DNA of 64,000 nt, from contig CALVEA010000003.1 in assembly GCA_944326455.1 (NCBI GenBank), positions 1 through 64,000 on the forward strand, read 5' to 3'. Made by a program: the position numbers and the translations under genes. Shown one piece after another: positions 33,384 through 42,671 of this stretch (the first letter of the stretch is position 1; each line of letters starts with the position of its first letter). Origin of the DNA: Candidatus Gastranaerophilales bacterium. GTDB taxonomy: Bacteria > Cyanobacteriota > Vampirovibrionia > Gastranaerophilales > Gastranaerophilaceae. The notes under the pieces are model-generated. The model worked only from the letters and a program-made list of their open reading frames with translations. It was not told where the DNA came from and did no database searches.

Positions 33384-33906
33384 TATAGTTCTCGTAGGAA
33401 TGCCCGCAAGCGGGAAAACAACAATAGGAGAACTCCTTGCAAAAAAGATTCCTGCCTACACATTGATAGACACGGATGCTGTAATTGAAAAGACTTCCGG
33501 ACTAAAAATCTACGAAATTTTTGCAAAATATTCTGAAGATTATTTTAGAAAGCTTGAGCACGATACAATTAAAATTGTTTGCTCCGGTAATAATAAAATT
33601 ATATCAATCGGAGGCGGAGCCTTTGAAAACCCGGGTAACAGAACTACCCTTATGAAATTCGGCACCGTTTTTTATTTGAAATCTGACCTTGATGTATTAT
33701 ATTATAGAATATCAGAGGATTCTACAAGACCTTTGCTCCAAACTAAAGACCCAAAGAAAGTTCTGGAAAATCTTCTGAAAAAAAGAGAAGAAAACTATAG
33801 AAAAGCTCATTATACTATAGATACAAGCAAATTTACGGAAGAAGAGATAATAAATTTTATTTTAGGAATTATAAATGAGGCAAATTCTCAACGTACCGCT
33901 CAATAA
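33373..33906 (+). CDS. aroK: Shikimate kinase
   Basis: The 177-residue kinase phosphorylates shikimate with ATP. It has the Walker A GMPASGKTTIGELLAKK, the shikimate-binding Asp in DTDAVIE, the adenine/lid region with SIGGGAF and the late RPLLQTKDPKK lid segment with its Arg. It overlaps aroC by 11 bases and aroB by 32 bases, which implies translational coupling in this compact shikimate operon. Nothing is missing. Confidence 0.96.
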   Translation: MNPNIVLVGMPASGKTTIGELLAKKIPAYTLIDTDAVIEKTSGLKIYEIFAKYSEDYFRKLEHDTIKIVCSGNNKIISIGGGAFENPGNRTTLMKFGTVFYLKSDLDVLYYRISEDSTRPLLQTKDPKKVLENLLKKREENYRKAHYTIDTSKFTEEEIINFILGIINEANSQRTAQ

Positions 33907-34945
33907 AGAATACAAAATTGTAATATCAGATGAAGGTTTTGATACTCTAAAATCTGAAATTGAAGAAGCTTTACAGGGACAAAAAAAATTATTTGTTGTC
34001 TCCAAGAAGGTTTTTAAACTATATGGGAAAAAACTTGGTCTTAATAAAGATGAAGTTTTAGTGCTTCCTGACGGAGAGAAAGAAAAAAATATTAAGAATT
34101 ATCTCACGATTATTCAAAAGGCAGAGAGTCTTGGCTTAACAAGAGATGACGCAATTATCGCACTCGGCGGAGGTGTTATCGGTGATATTGCAGGTTTTGC
34201 CGCTTCAACCTATATGAGAGGGATTGACTATATCCAAATTCCTACAACTCTTCTTGCAATGGTTGATTCTTCTGTCGGCGGAAAAACCGCTATTGACTTA
34301 AAAGAAGCCAAAAACCTCATAGGTACTTTTTATCAGCCTAAAGCGGTTTTTATTAATATAAACTTTCTTAAGACTTTAGACAAAAAACAATTCCTCTCCG
34401 GGCTTGGTGAAGTTTTAAAATATGCATTCATCGAAGAAGATTGTATAAGCGGGCAAAACTTATTCTTATTTGAATATTTGACTCTTGGTTGCGAAAAAGT
34501 TTTTGAAAAAGATGCTCTAACCATTATAAGAATTATTGAATATTGCCTCAACCTAAAAATTGCTGTTGTTTCAGAAGATGAAAAAGAAGCCGGACTGAGA
34601 AGGATTCTAAACCTGGGACATACGCTGGCTCATGCTTTGGAAACAATTACTAATTATAAAAAATTCACCCACGGAGAAGCCGTTGCGCAAGGAATATTCT
34701 TTGTTCTTGAATATGCCTATGCAAAAGGTCTAATATCATATTCATACTACAGACTTTCTACCGAACTCTTGAACAAATACGGGTTCAAAGAAAAGAAAAT
34801 AAAATATTCACCTGAAGAATTAATTTCTATAATGAAACATGACAAAAAAGCTCTTCAAGACAGAATTAAATTCATAATACCTTGTGATAGAAAGCGGGTC
34901 AAAGAAGTCTTGCTTACCGAAGATGAAGTTTACCAAATGTTTTAA
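33875..34945 (+). CDS. aroB: 3-dehydroquinate synthase
   Basis: The 356-residue enzyme cyclises DAHP with NAD and a metal ion, usually zinc. Family marks are LPDGEKEKN, the NAD-binding IALGGGVIGDIAGFAAS, then IPTTLLAMVDSSVGGKTAIDL and the metal-site segments (GLGEVLKYAFIE, LNLGHTLAHALE, FTHGEAVAQG). The start lies 32 bases inside aroK. The stop overlaps that of the convergent formyltransferase gene by four bases, so the two units share their end without a visible terminator. Confidence 0.97.
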   Translation: MRQILNVPLNKEYKIVISDEGFDTLKSEIEEALQGQKKLFVVSKKVFKLYGKKLGLNKDEVLVLPDGEKEKNIKNYLTIIQKAESLGLTRDDAIIALGGGVIGDIAGFAASTYMRGIDYIQIPTTLLAMVDSSVGGKTAIDLKEAKNLIGTFYQPKAVFININFLKTLDKKQFLSGLGEVLKYAFIEEDCISGQNLFLFEYLTLGCEKVFEKDALTIIRIIEYCLNLKIAVVSEDEKEAGLRRILNLGHTLAHALETITNYKKFTHGEAVAQGIFFVLEYAYAKGLISYSYYRLSTELLNKYGFKEKKIKYSPEELISIMKHDKKALQDRIKFIIPCDRKRVKEVLLTEDEVYQMF

Positions 34946-35901
34946 ATAACGCATCCCGTTTTAATTTCTGATAGAATATAATTTGACGTAAAAGGTCTGT
35001 CAGCTGGTGAAAACAAATCTATATTAGTCATTTTTAGAACTTTATTATTCCCGCATAATACTGAAAGTGTTTTTGTTTTGGAGTCAACATACGTAATAGT
35101 TCCGCATTGAGTAAAATCCGTCACATTCTCCTCAATAAAAGCAGCACCGGCTTTAGGCGCAAGCGCAGTCGTTTTATGATAAAAGTACGCCCTGCCCCAA
35201 GGATGAATTGCTCTAATAATAGCATCATTTTCTTCTGCAGTTTTAGTAAAATCAAGCTCAAGACCTTCCGGATGAGAATAATAACTCGCTCTATCTTCTC
35301 TTTGTTGGAGCGGAATAATTATATCCTCACTCAAGGCTTTCAAAAGTTCACACCCCACTCCTCTTGCAGTTAGAACAGTGCGTTTCTTTAGAGTTTCACC
35401 TGTATCAGAAGGATAAATCTTAACTTCCTCCTGTGCTAAAATAGCGCCTGTATCGTATCCCTCATCAATTAAATGAAATGTAATTCCGCTCGCCTGTTCC
35501 TGATTTCTTATAACCCAGAAGTATGGATTAGGACCTCTGTATTTAGGAAGAAGCGATGGGTGAGCATTGATAGCAGCTATTTTGGGCAGATTAAAAATTT
35601 CTTTGCTTATTTTTTCTCCCCAGGAACCGACAAGGATTATATCCGGATTCAGCTTTAACAGTTCTTTTTTGAACTCTTGGCTGTTAACTCCTTTGTGAGT
35701 GTAAATTTCAGGCAAATTGTAACTCCTGATATAATTGTATTCAAGAGAAGGGCAGATAATATCCTTAATTTTTCTGATAAGAGGATGATACTTAACAGTT
35801 TCACGTCTTAAAACACCGACGATTCTGCATTCTGCATCAAGCGCCGCCGCAATAAGGTTTGTGAACATTTCTCCATATCCTACAATTACGACCTTAAGCA
35901 T
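34942..35901 (-). CDS. fmt: Formyltransferase, probable methionyl-tRNA formyltransferase
   Basis: The 319-residue protein has the formyltransferase fold: NAHPSLLPKYRGPNPYFWVI near residue 120 with the catalytic Asn-His pair, then ITFHLIDEGYDTGAIL with the Asp. The C-terminal domain (about 205-319) is of the OB-like Fmt type. The catalytic block reads PKYRGPNPYFW rather than the usual PxxRGAAPI, so it is a divergent member. With no other fmt here and no sugar-modification genes beside it, Fmt is most likely, using formyl-THF. It overlaps ribF by 16 bases. Confidence 0.75.
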   Translation of the reverse strand: MLKVVIVGYGEMFTNLIAAALDAECRIVGVLRRETVKYHPLIRKIKDIICPSLEYNYIRSYNLPEIYTHKGVNSQEFKKELLKLNPDIILVGSWGEKISKEIFNLPKIAAINAHPSLLPKYRGPNPYFWVIRNQEQASGITFHLIDEGYDTGAILAQEEVKIYPSDTGETLKKRTVLTARGVGCELLKALSEDIIIPLQQREDRASYYSHPEGLELDFTKTAEENDAIIRAIHPWGRAYFYHKTTALAPKAGAAFIEENVTDFTQCGTITYVDSKTKTLSVLCGNNKVLKMTNIDLFSPADRPFTSNYILSEIKTGCVI

Positions 35902-36740
35902 TCTTCCGTATCCTTTGCTATTTGAAATTTCAATTCATCCAAAGAATTAAACTTTTTTTCGTCTCTTATCTTTTTTACAACTTTTATTCTTAAGTTTTCC
36001 CCGTATAGGTTGCCGCTAAAACCCGGAATATGAACCTCTAATGTTTCAAATCTCCCGTTTACGGTAGGTTTTATACCCCAATTAAGAATGCCTTTTCCGT
36101 ACGGAGTTTCTGAAATATAAACTCCGTAAGGGAGTTTTGCACAGTTTGCCGGATAAATCATATTTGCGGTTGGAAAACCTAATTTTCTGCCTAATTCTTC
36201 ACCATGAATAACTTCTGAATTTATTGTATACAAATCCGTAAGCATTGAATTCACTTTTGCCAAGTTTCCGCCTTTTATATACTCCTTTATAAGAGTCGAA
36301 GAAACAATTTCATTATCGGCTTGATATGCGGGGATACAAAAGTATTTATATCCATAAGCTGCTTGCTCTTTTTCAAGATATTCCGGCGAACCTTCTCTGT
36401 TATACCCAAAAGTATGATTAAATCCCGTAAAAATAGCCCGCGGAGAATATGTTTCCACCAGTTCTTTAAGATAATCCCCTGCACTAATACTCGCAAGATC
36501 TGCAAAATTTCTTTCTTTAATAATATCTACACCGAGTTTATACATAAGTTCATAAGAAAGTTCTCTTGTATAAATATATTCGGAACCTTTCGCAAAATAC
36601 TCGCTGGGTGAAGTTTTGAAAGTTATCAAAACTGTTTTAGAATCGTTTTTCTTCGCGTACTCAACAGCTGACTTTATGACAGCCTCATGACCTTTATGCA
36701 CACCGTCAAAAAAGCCCAAAATCAGACAAAATCTTTCCAT
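35886..36740 (-). CDS. ribF: Bifunctional riboflavin kinase / FAD synthetase
   Basis: The 284-residue enzyme has an N-terminal adenylyltransferase domain (LGFFDGVHKGHEAVI at residue 8; VSSTLIKEYIKGG late in the domain). The C-terminal riboflavin kinase domain has GRKLGFPTANM followed by PYGVYISETPYGKGILNWGIKPT. It makes FMN and FAD from riboflavin. It is short but complete. It lies 5 bases after a small unknown gene and overlaps the formyltransferase gene downstream. Confidence 0.96.
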   Translation of the reverse strand: MERFCLILGFFDGVHKGHEAVIKSAVEYAKKNDSKTVLITFKTSPSEYFAKGSEYIYTRELSYELMYKLGVDIIKERNFADLASISAGDYLKELVETYSPRAIFTGFNHTFGYNREGSPEYLEKEQAAYGYKYFCIPAYQADNEIVSSTLIKEYIKGGNLAKVNSMLTDLYTINSEVIHGEELGRKLGFPTANMIYPANCAKLPYGVYISETPYGKGILNWGIKPTVNGRFETLEVHIPGFSGNLYGENLRIKVVKKIRDEKKFNSLDELKFQIAKDTEECLRS

Positions 36741-36745
36741 AATAA

Positions 36746-36964
36746 CTATGCTAAAACGTTAAGCTTTTCACCAACAATCTTCTTTTCACAGAAATTTTTC
36801 CACTGATTGATAGAATCAAAAACTATCTGCGAATTTTCTTTAGAAGATGCTTTTTTAAAATAAGGGTTTAAAGAATTGAATGCTGTATCTCCAATATTTT
36901 CAGTACCTTTAGTATTTAAATTTACTGCTTGAACTCTGTTTGCAGATATTGCAGAAACTAGCAT
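36746..36964 (-). CDS. Small hypothetical protein, 72 residues
   Basis: This ORF has an AAAGGGG Shine-Dalgarno before its ATG, so it is probably translated. The product begins MLVSAISANRVQAVNLN and is rich in Asn, Ser and Lys. It has no signal peptide and no family I know. It sits 5 bases ahead of ribF and just after the truncated purL, in the region where the missing purL C-terminus would be, but it shows no similarity to PurL and is in its own ribosome-site context. Confidence 0.6.
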   Translation of the reverse strand: MLVSAISANRVQAVNLNTKGTENIGDTAFNSLNPYFKKASSKENSQIVFDSINQWKNFCEKKIVGEKLNVLA

Positions 36965-37043
36965 GATAACCCCTTTCTTAAGAAAATTTTAGCACACACG
37001 TTTTTTTTTTGCAATAAGTTTATTGGGTTATTTCAGATTTTTT

Positions 37044-38552
37044 TTAGGTTATAAATTTTTTCCCAATCATCGTAAAAGAGGCTGCCGGCTTTATTTTACA
37101 GCTTTCTGTTTCATTATAAAAAGAGACATTGCCCGAACAAATTGGAAAATTAAATTCTTTGCATGCTCTATTCATATCATCAACAGTTTTTTTGAATTGA
37201 AGCATGACAGGTGCATGCTCAGGATTAGGGAAATTGAGACAATTTGTAATCCCCATAGGGGTATAGCCTCTTCGTCTTATATAGTTTACACTTTTTTTCA
37301 AAGTTTCGTAGGTTCCGCCATTTATAGCCGAAAAGGTGTAAACACAAATCGGAATATCTTCTTCTCTTATATATAGTTCGTTGTAATTAGGATTTTCATA
37401 CGGTTCGAGCATTGTTCTGGCACCAACGGTTGAGTCATACTGCTCAAAAATTTCTTTTGAATTTATATCCATGATTTTTTCGCCTGAAAAACCCTTTAAA
37501 TTCCCTGAAAAATCAAGCTTTATTTCAGGAGGAGTAACCAACAGGTCAGAAGGAATAGAACCTATTAATTTACTTTCATAATACACTTCATACAATTTTT
37601 GAGGAATAATTTCTCCTATTATTGAATATTCAATTTGATATTTGTCCAAGATTTTCTTTACTTGCAGGATATTAGTTTCATCAAGAACATAGAGCATTCT
37701 TTCTTGTGATTCCGAGAGCATGATTTCCGTCGGCGTAATCGACAAATCTCCAGTATGCACTTTGTCTAATTCAAGCTTTACCCCAACTCCGCTTTTAAAA
37801 GCAATTTCACTTGTAGAAGACAAAATACCGGCAGCTCCGCAATCCTGAGTACAGAGCACGAGTTTATTCTTAAAAATCTCAAGAGACGCTTCTATCAGCT
37901 TCTTTTTCATAAAAGGATTTGCTATTTGAATAGAAAGCTTGTCCTCTTTATTATTTTTAAGATTCTTAGAAGCAAATGCAGCTCCGCCCAGTCCGTCTTT
38001 CATTGTAGCTGAACCGGCTAAAATCAGTTTTTGCCCCGGTATCGCGCAAGAAGAAGTAATAATATCCTCGAATTTTGCTAATCCTATTGCTGTAACATTA
38101 ACAAGCGGATTGAGCGTATAAGATTTATCGTATAAAACTTCTGTTGAAACAGTAGGCACCCCTATGCAGTTTCCGTAGAAAGAAATGCCCTCTATAACCC
38201 CATTTTTTATTCTGTCATTATCGCCAAATTTTAAAGAGTTACAAAGAGCAATCGGCTCTGCATTCATAGCAAGAACATCCCTGATAATTCCGCCTATTCC
38301 GGTTGCGGCTCCGTTAAACGGTTCTACGGCACACGGATGGTTATGGGATTCCATTTTAAAAAGTATGGCATGGCTGCCCAGTTTGAAGCCCCCTGCATTT
38401 TCTTTAAAATATACGGCACCTTCTCGATATAGATTTGACAATAATTTTCTTGAATGTAAATAGCCGCAATGCTCGGAATAAGTGGCGCTAAACAAAGATT
38501 TTTCAAACTCATTAAGTTTTCTGTTTAGTTTAGTTTCTGCATAATTTATCAT
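37044..38552 (-). CDS. purL: Phosphoribosylformylglycinamidine synthase, C-terminally short
   Basis: The 502-residue product aligns well with small PurL from its start: EKSLFSATYSEHCGY with the active His, KMESHNHPCAVEPFNGAATG with the metal site, and VLCTQDCGAAGILSS. Small PurL proteins run about 600-740 residues. This one stops at SFTMIGKKFIT just after the A2 domain, so the last AIRS-type domain is missing. The stop follows an A-rich run (minus strand AAAAAATTTATAACC), where a slip would shift frame, but the other frames also stop within a few codons. It may be a decayed gene or a reduced form. It overlaps mntP by 4 bases. No other purine genes are nearby. Confidence 0.8.
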   Translation of the reverse strand: MINYAETKLNRKLNEFEKSLFSATYSEHCGYLHSRKLLSNLYREGAVYFKENAGGFKLGSHAILFKMESHNHPCAVEPFNGAATGIGGIIRDVLAMNAEPIALCNSLKFGDNDRIKNGVIEGISFYGNCIGVPTVSTEVLYDKSYTLNPLVNVTAIGLAKFEDIITSSCAIPGQKLILAGSATMKDGLGGAAFASKNLKNNKEDKLSIQIANPFMKKKLIEASLEIFKNKLVLCTQDCGAAGILSSTSEIAFKSGVGVKLELDKVHTGDLSITPTEIMLSESQERMLYVLDETNILQVKKILDKYQIEYSIIGEIIPQKLYEVYYESKLIGSIPSDLLVTPPEIKLDFSGNLKGFSGEKIMDINSKEIFEQYDSTVGARTMLEPYENPNYNELYIREEDIPICVYTFSAINGGTYETLKKSVNYIRRRGYTPMGITNCLNFPNPEHAPVMLQFKKTVDDMNRACKEFNFPICSGNVSFYNETESCKIKPAASFTMIGKKFIT

Positions 38553-39091
38553 AATACTGCCTTTATACCTAAACCAATGAGTATAATCCCCGCCATAACT
38601 TCGAGCCGGCGCGACGGTATGTTCTTAAACCTTCCTCCGAGCCAGAAACCCAGATTTGAATTAACAAAAGTTATTCCTGCAATCAATAGAGCCGGTCTAA
38701 TAATTTTATTCCCGTATAAAGATAGAGAGATTCCGGCAGAAAAAGCATCAATACTTGTTGCAATCCCCGCTAAAAAAAGACAGGTAATTCCCAGGCAAAG
38801 TTGATTGGGCTTTTGTTTTTCATCAAAAGCTTCTTTGATAAATTTAACACCAAGGAAACAAAATATTGTAAGAATAAGTATACTTGCGTAAGGTTCAATA
38901 TAAGTTTTTACAAATGAAGTTAAAAAATATCCTATAACAGGCATGATGCCTTGAAAAGCCCCGGTAAATGCCGAGAGCAGAAGAGAATTTTTCCTCCTAA
39001 AATCAGTAAAAACTAACCCGTACGAGAATGAAAGCACACAAGCATCAACTGACAATGCTAAAGCTAAAAGAAATATCTCTAAATATGACAT
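38549..39091 (-). CDS. mntP: MntP-family manganese exporter
   Basis: The 180-residue membrane protein has six predicted helices. The two motifs that hold metal-site aspartates in MntP are present: LALALSVDACVLSF (residues 9-22) and GIATSIDAFSAGISLS in the second half. The internal repeat of the two halves is visible. In other bacteria it exports excess Mn2+. It starts 8 bases after the dnaB stop, with a GAGG ribosome site, and overlaps purL by 4 bases. No Mn riboswitch is seen, since no leader exists between it and dnaB. Confidence 0.88.
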   Translation of the reverse strand: MSYLEIFLLALALSVDACVLSFSYGLVFTDFRRKNSLLLSAFTGAFQGIMPVIGYFLTSFVKTYIEPYASILILTIFCFLGVKFIKEAFDEKQKPNQLCLGITCLFLAGIATSIDAFSAGISLSLYGNKIIRPALLIAGITFVNSNLGFWLGGRFKNIPSRRLEVMAGIILIGLGIKAVL

Positions 39092-39099
39092 TTTAACCT

Positions 39100-40500
39100 C
39101 TAAAATACATCAGTTTTAATCGGGTTCTTAAATTTAGTAATATTACTCTGGAACAAGAGTTTCACAGTCCCGACGGGTCCGTTTCTGTGTTTTGCAATAA
39201 TTATTTCCGCCTCTCCTTTGTTTGCAGCTTTCTCAGACATTTCCTCTTCATCATTACTATTTTTATAATATTCATCACGATAGATAAATACTACAATATC
39301 TGCGTCTTGCTCAATAGAGCCGGATTCTCTCAAATCTGATAACATAGGGCGCTTATCAGTTCTGCCCTCTACCGCACGCGACAACTGTGAAAGAGCAATA
39401 ATCGGAACATTCAATTCTTTTGCAAGGATTTTTAATCCCCTTGAGATGCTTGAAATTTGCTGCATACGGTCTTCTCTTCCGGTACCTTCAATTAGCTGTA
39501 AATAGTCGATAACTATTAAACCGAGCTTTTTCTCTGCCATAGCAAGTCTGCGGCATTTAGCTCTCAAATCTGTTATCGTAACCCCCGCTGTATCATCAAT
39601 ATAAATAGGAGCCTGAGAAAATTTGTCCATCGCAACAGCAAGTTTTTCCCAGTCCTTTGATTGCATATTACCGGTTTTTAATCTCTGGGTATCAACTTCT
39701 GCTTCAGAGCAGAGCAGCCTTTGCACCAGCTGTTCTTTTGACATTTCAAGCGAGAATATAGCTACAGGAACATTTGCCTTGAGTGCGACATTTTGTGCTA
39801 TATTGAGCGCAAAAGATGTTTTACCCATTGCAGGACGGGCTGCAAGAATTATTAAATCTGATTTTTGGAGTCCGTTTGTTATTGTATCCAAATCGTAGAA
39901 TGCTGTAGGAACCCCGGTCAAAGTATCTTTGTTATTATACCTTTCTTCTATTTTTGCGTAAGTATCGTAGACCAAATCTTTAATAGGGCTGAGAGCTTTT
40001 GATGCTTTCTGGGAAGCTATATCAAAAATCAATTTTTCAGCTACTTCTAAAGATTCCTCTATAGGATTTAAGTCATAACCCGTGTTTACAATTTCAGATC
40101 CGGCATCTATCAGCGCCCTTTTAATAGCTTTTTCTTGAACAATTTTGGCATAATATTCTACGTTGGTTGTCGTAATTGTTTTATAGCTCAAATCATTGAT
40201 AAAAGCACGTCCGCCGACGAGTTCCAGCTTTTGATTAACATTTAAAACATCCGAAACCGATACAATATCAATTTTATCTTCACCGTTATAGAGCTGAAGC
40301 ATAGCTTCATAGACATATCTGTGAGCAGGCTTGTAAAATGATTCGGGTTTTAAGTGTTCAACAACTCTGTTCATACAGGCAGGGCTGACAAGAATAGCAC
40401 CCAGTATAGCCTCTTCCGCATCAATATTCTGAGGCATAAGCTGAGATAGTTCACCCTGTTGATTTGATTTTTTTTGTCTGGTTGTATAAGCTGCCGGCAT
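39100..40500 (-). CDS. dnaB: Replicative DNA helicase
   Basis: The 466-residue hexameric helicase has the N-terminal DnaB domain (NIDAEEAILGAILVSP at residue 24; ETFYKPAHRYVYEA-like) and the RecA-type domain. Walker A is AARPAMGKTSFALNIA; Walker B is LIVIDYLQLI, followed by RAVEGRTDKRPMLSDLRESGSIEQDAD. No intein interrupts it. It has a GGAGGA ribosome site and follows mlaD by 76 bases. The neighbouring lipid-transport and metal genes give no functional link. Confidence 0.98.
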   Translation of the reverse strand: MPAAYTTRQKKSNQQGELSQLMPQNIDAEEAILGAILVSPACMNRVVEHLKPESFYKPAHRYVYEAMLQLYNGEDKIDIVSVSDVLNVNQKLELVGGRAFINDLSYKTITTTNVEYYAKIVQEKAIKRALIDAGSEIVNTGYDLNPIEESLEVAEKLIFDIASQKASKALSPIKDLVYDTYAKIEERYNNKDTLTGVPTAFYDLDTITNGLQKSDLIILAARPAMGKTSFALNIAQNVALKANVPVAIFSLEMSKEQLVQRLLCSEAEVDTQRLKTGNMQSKDWEKLAVAMDKFSQAPIYIDDTAGVTITDLRAKCRRLAMAEKKLGLIVIDYLQLIEGTGREDRMQQISSISRGLKILAKELNVPIIALSQLSRAVEGRTDKRPMLSDLRESGSIEQDADIVVFIYRDEYYKNSNDEEEMSEKAANKGEAEIIIAKHRNGPVGTVKLLFQSNITKFKNPIKTDVF

Positions 40501-40576
40501 GCATTCTCCTCCGCTGTTTTATTATTTTGACAGCAAAATTAGTATAAGACAATAGGTTGTAAAAATATATTAACTT

Positions 40577-41929
40577 TTAGAACATTAACCTAAATAACAA
40601 GAATCTCTTATTCAATTTTTCGGAGAATTTCTTAAGGTTAGCTATAGTATCCGATGTATCTTCTACTATTTGTTTAAGATTTTCTTCGTTATCTTCTCCG
40701 TTAATAGTTTCAAGCGCCTTGTTAACCTGGCACATTGTTGCATTAAAGTTATCAACCGAGTCAACAAATTTTTTCTTTAATTTCTCGTCCTTACTCATCT
40801 TATTAACAGTTGTAGACAATTCATTCAGGTTCTTCATAATGCTGTTCAAGTCTTCTGCAAACTCTTCAGCATTTATAGCTCCTACTATAGGCGCAAGCTG
40901 TTTAGACATATTTGAGATAGCTTCCGCTGTTTCGTACAAAGTCGGTTTGAATTTTTCGTCCGCAATAATACCGTTAATATTTACAGCCAATTTATTGAAG
41001 TTGCTTGAAACATCTGTCATCATCCAAACAAGTGCATCAAGGTCATTTTTAGATGAATCAATAAGTTTTTCAGCTTTCTCTAATGTTGTAGTCGCTTGAG
41101 CCGTCAGGTTCTTAAAGTTTGTAACTGATTGTGTGAGTTCTGCAATCATTTGGTCATTAAGCAACTCATTAATAACTCTGTTTGTTTCTGTCAAGGATTC
41201 AGCAGCCTCATATTGTAAATCCATGAAGTCCGCTATTCTCATCGGCTCAATTATTGTATACGGAGATGTTTGCTGCGGATAAGGTATCGGGGCATTGTCC
41301 AGAGGTGATATGCGGAGTTTCTTAACACCGTTATCACTGACAATCTCTCCTGTCATGAACTTAGGTAAAATAAGCCCCGGAAGGTTTACAAAGTAATCCA
41401 CTTTATACGCATAATTTGTCTTTATCAAATCCTTTATAGCATCCGGAACAACTTTCGAAGTCATTATTTGGGATTTTTTTACTTTTCCTACATTATAATA
41501 CTTTTCATCTAACTTAATTTCTACGTCAGCATTATTTGAGAGTAAGTCATTTCCCCTAACCGGAATATATACTGAGCGAATTCGAGGGGGGGTTATTTCT
41601 AAAAATTGTTCACCTATCAAGCCTGATTGCTGGATAGAGAGCATAGAAGCCTTTGGAATTGTAATTCCGGGTTCGGTTATAACAAACTTCATTTTTACAT
41701 AACTGGACTCGTTTTCAACGACAGGGGTAATTTCTTCTACTTGTCCGACTCTCAGTCCCATCATTTGTACTCCGGAACCCGGTCTCATGCCGTTTACATC
41801 TTTAAAATGAACTTCTATTCTTTCAGCAGAAGAAAAAGAACGTCCTTTTACCCACAAAACAGTGAATAAAAAGATTGTCAATGCGACAAGTGTCAATACC
41901 CCGACTTTAAAAGATGCTGAAAGTTTCAT
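40577..41929 (-). CDS. mlaD: MCE/MlaD-family lipid-transport protein
   Basis: The 450-residue protein has one N-terminal membrane helix (VGVLTLVALTIFLFTVLWVKG) and then an MCE domain (about 38-120: VHFKDVNGMRPGSGVQMMGLRVGQV, ISIQQSGLIGEQFLEI-like). A long helical periplasmic region follows, about 235-450, rich in Asn, Thr and Glu. MCE proteins bind phospholipids and form the periplasmic channel of the Mla machine. It is about twice the length of E. coli MlaD because of the coiled C-terminus, as in cyanobacterial and plastid TGD2 relatives. It follows mlaF by 14 bases. Confidence 0.9.
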   Translation of the reverse strand: MKLSASFKVGVLTLVALTIFLFTVLWVKGRSFSSAERIEVHFKDVNGMRPGSGVQMMGLRVGQVEEITPVVENESSYVKMKFVITEPGITIPKASMLSIQQSGLIGEQFLEITPPRIRSVYIPVRGNDLLSNNADVEIKLDEKYYNVGKVKKSQIMTSKVVPDAIKDLIKTNYAYKVDYFVNLPGLILPKFMTGEIVSDNGVKKLRISPLDNAPIPYPQQTSPYTIIEPMRIADFMDLQYEAAESLTETNRVINELLNDQMIAELTQSVTNFKNLTAQATTTLEKAEKLIDSSKNDLDALVWMMTDVSSNFNKLAVNINGIIADEKFKPTLYETAEAISNMSKQLAPIVGAINAEEFAEDLNSIMKNLNELSTTVNKMSKDEKLKKKFVDSVDNFNATMCQVNKALETINGEDNEENLKQIVEDTSDTIANLKKFSEKLNKRFLLFRLMF

Positions 41930-41943
41930 ATATTATAACCTCA

Positions 41944-42660
41944 TTATTTCATTTTCATTGGACCGTCCAGTGATGCGTTTACAAATTGTTTTGTATATTC
42001 TGTCTTTTCTTCACAAAGCTCATCCGGAGTGCCTTCAAAAACCGCTTTACCATTATACAACATTAATACCGAATCTGACGTCCTCCTTATTGTGGACATT
42101 TGGTGCGTAACTACAATAGAAGCGGCGTTTGTTTCATGCTTAAGTCTTACAATATAATCTTCAATAAGAGTAGACGATATTGGATCCAACCCTGCCGTCG
42201 GCTCATCATACAGAATAATTTTAGGCTCGGTAACTATTGCACGGGCAAAACTTACACGTTTCTGCATGCCTCCTGAAAGCTCTGACGGAAATTTATCCTC
42301 TATTCCGGATAAACCCACAAGTTCCAGTTTCTCGGCAACAATTCTTTCCAAATCTTTTCTTGTATATTTTTTGCGTAAGTCTTTTCTTTCTTGAAGTGCA
42401 AAAGATATATTGTCAAAAACATTGAGAGAATCAAACAGAGCAGAATACTGAAAAACCATTGCAATATCCCCGCCTGTTGTATTAATCTCACCCGAATCTT
42501 TCTCCAATAATCCGCTTATAAGCTTTAGAACAGTACTTTTACCGGAACCGCTAAAACCTATTATTGAAAGGATTTTTCCGTCATCTACTTTAAATGACAG
42601 ATTATCAATAATAGTTTTTTTATCAAATGTTTTTACAAGATTTTTTACTTCTATACTCAT
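41944..42660 (-). CDS. mlaF: Mla-type ABC transporter ATPase
   Basis: The 238-residue ATPase has Walker A GFSGSGKSTVLKL, a Q-loop VFQYSALFDSL, signature LSGGMQKRVSFARAI and Walker B IILYDEPTAGLDP, then the switch His in VTHQMS. The GGMQKR form is typical of MlaF and TGD3 rather than of importers. It lies 11 bases after mlaE and 14 bases before mlaD, forming the complete MlaE-F-D set that moves lipids between the two membranes. Confidence 0.94.
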   Translation of the reverse strand: MSIEVKNLVKTFDKKTIIDNLSFKVDDGKILSIIGFSGSGKSTVLKLISGLLEKDSGEINTTGGDIAMVFQYSALFDSLNVFDNISFALQERKDLRKKYTRKDLERIVAEKLELVGLSGIEDKFPSELSGGMQKRVSFARAIVTEPKIILYDEPTAGLDPISSTLIEDYIVRLKHETNAASIVVTHQMSTIRRTSDSVLMLYNGKAVFEGTPDELCEEKTEYTKQFVNASLDGPMKMK

Positions 42661-42671
42661 TTATTTATCCT

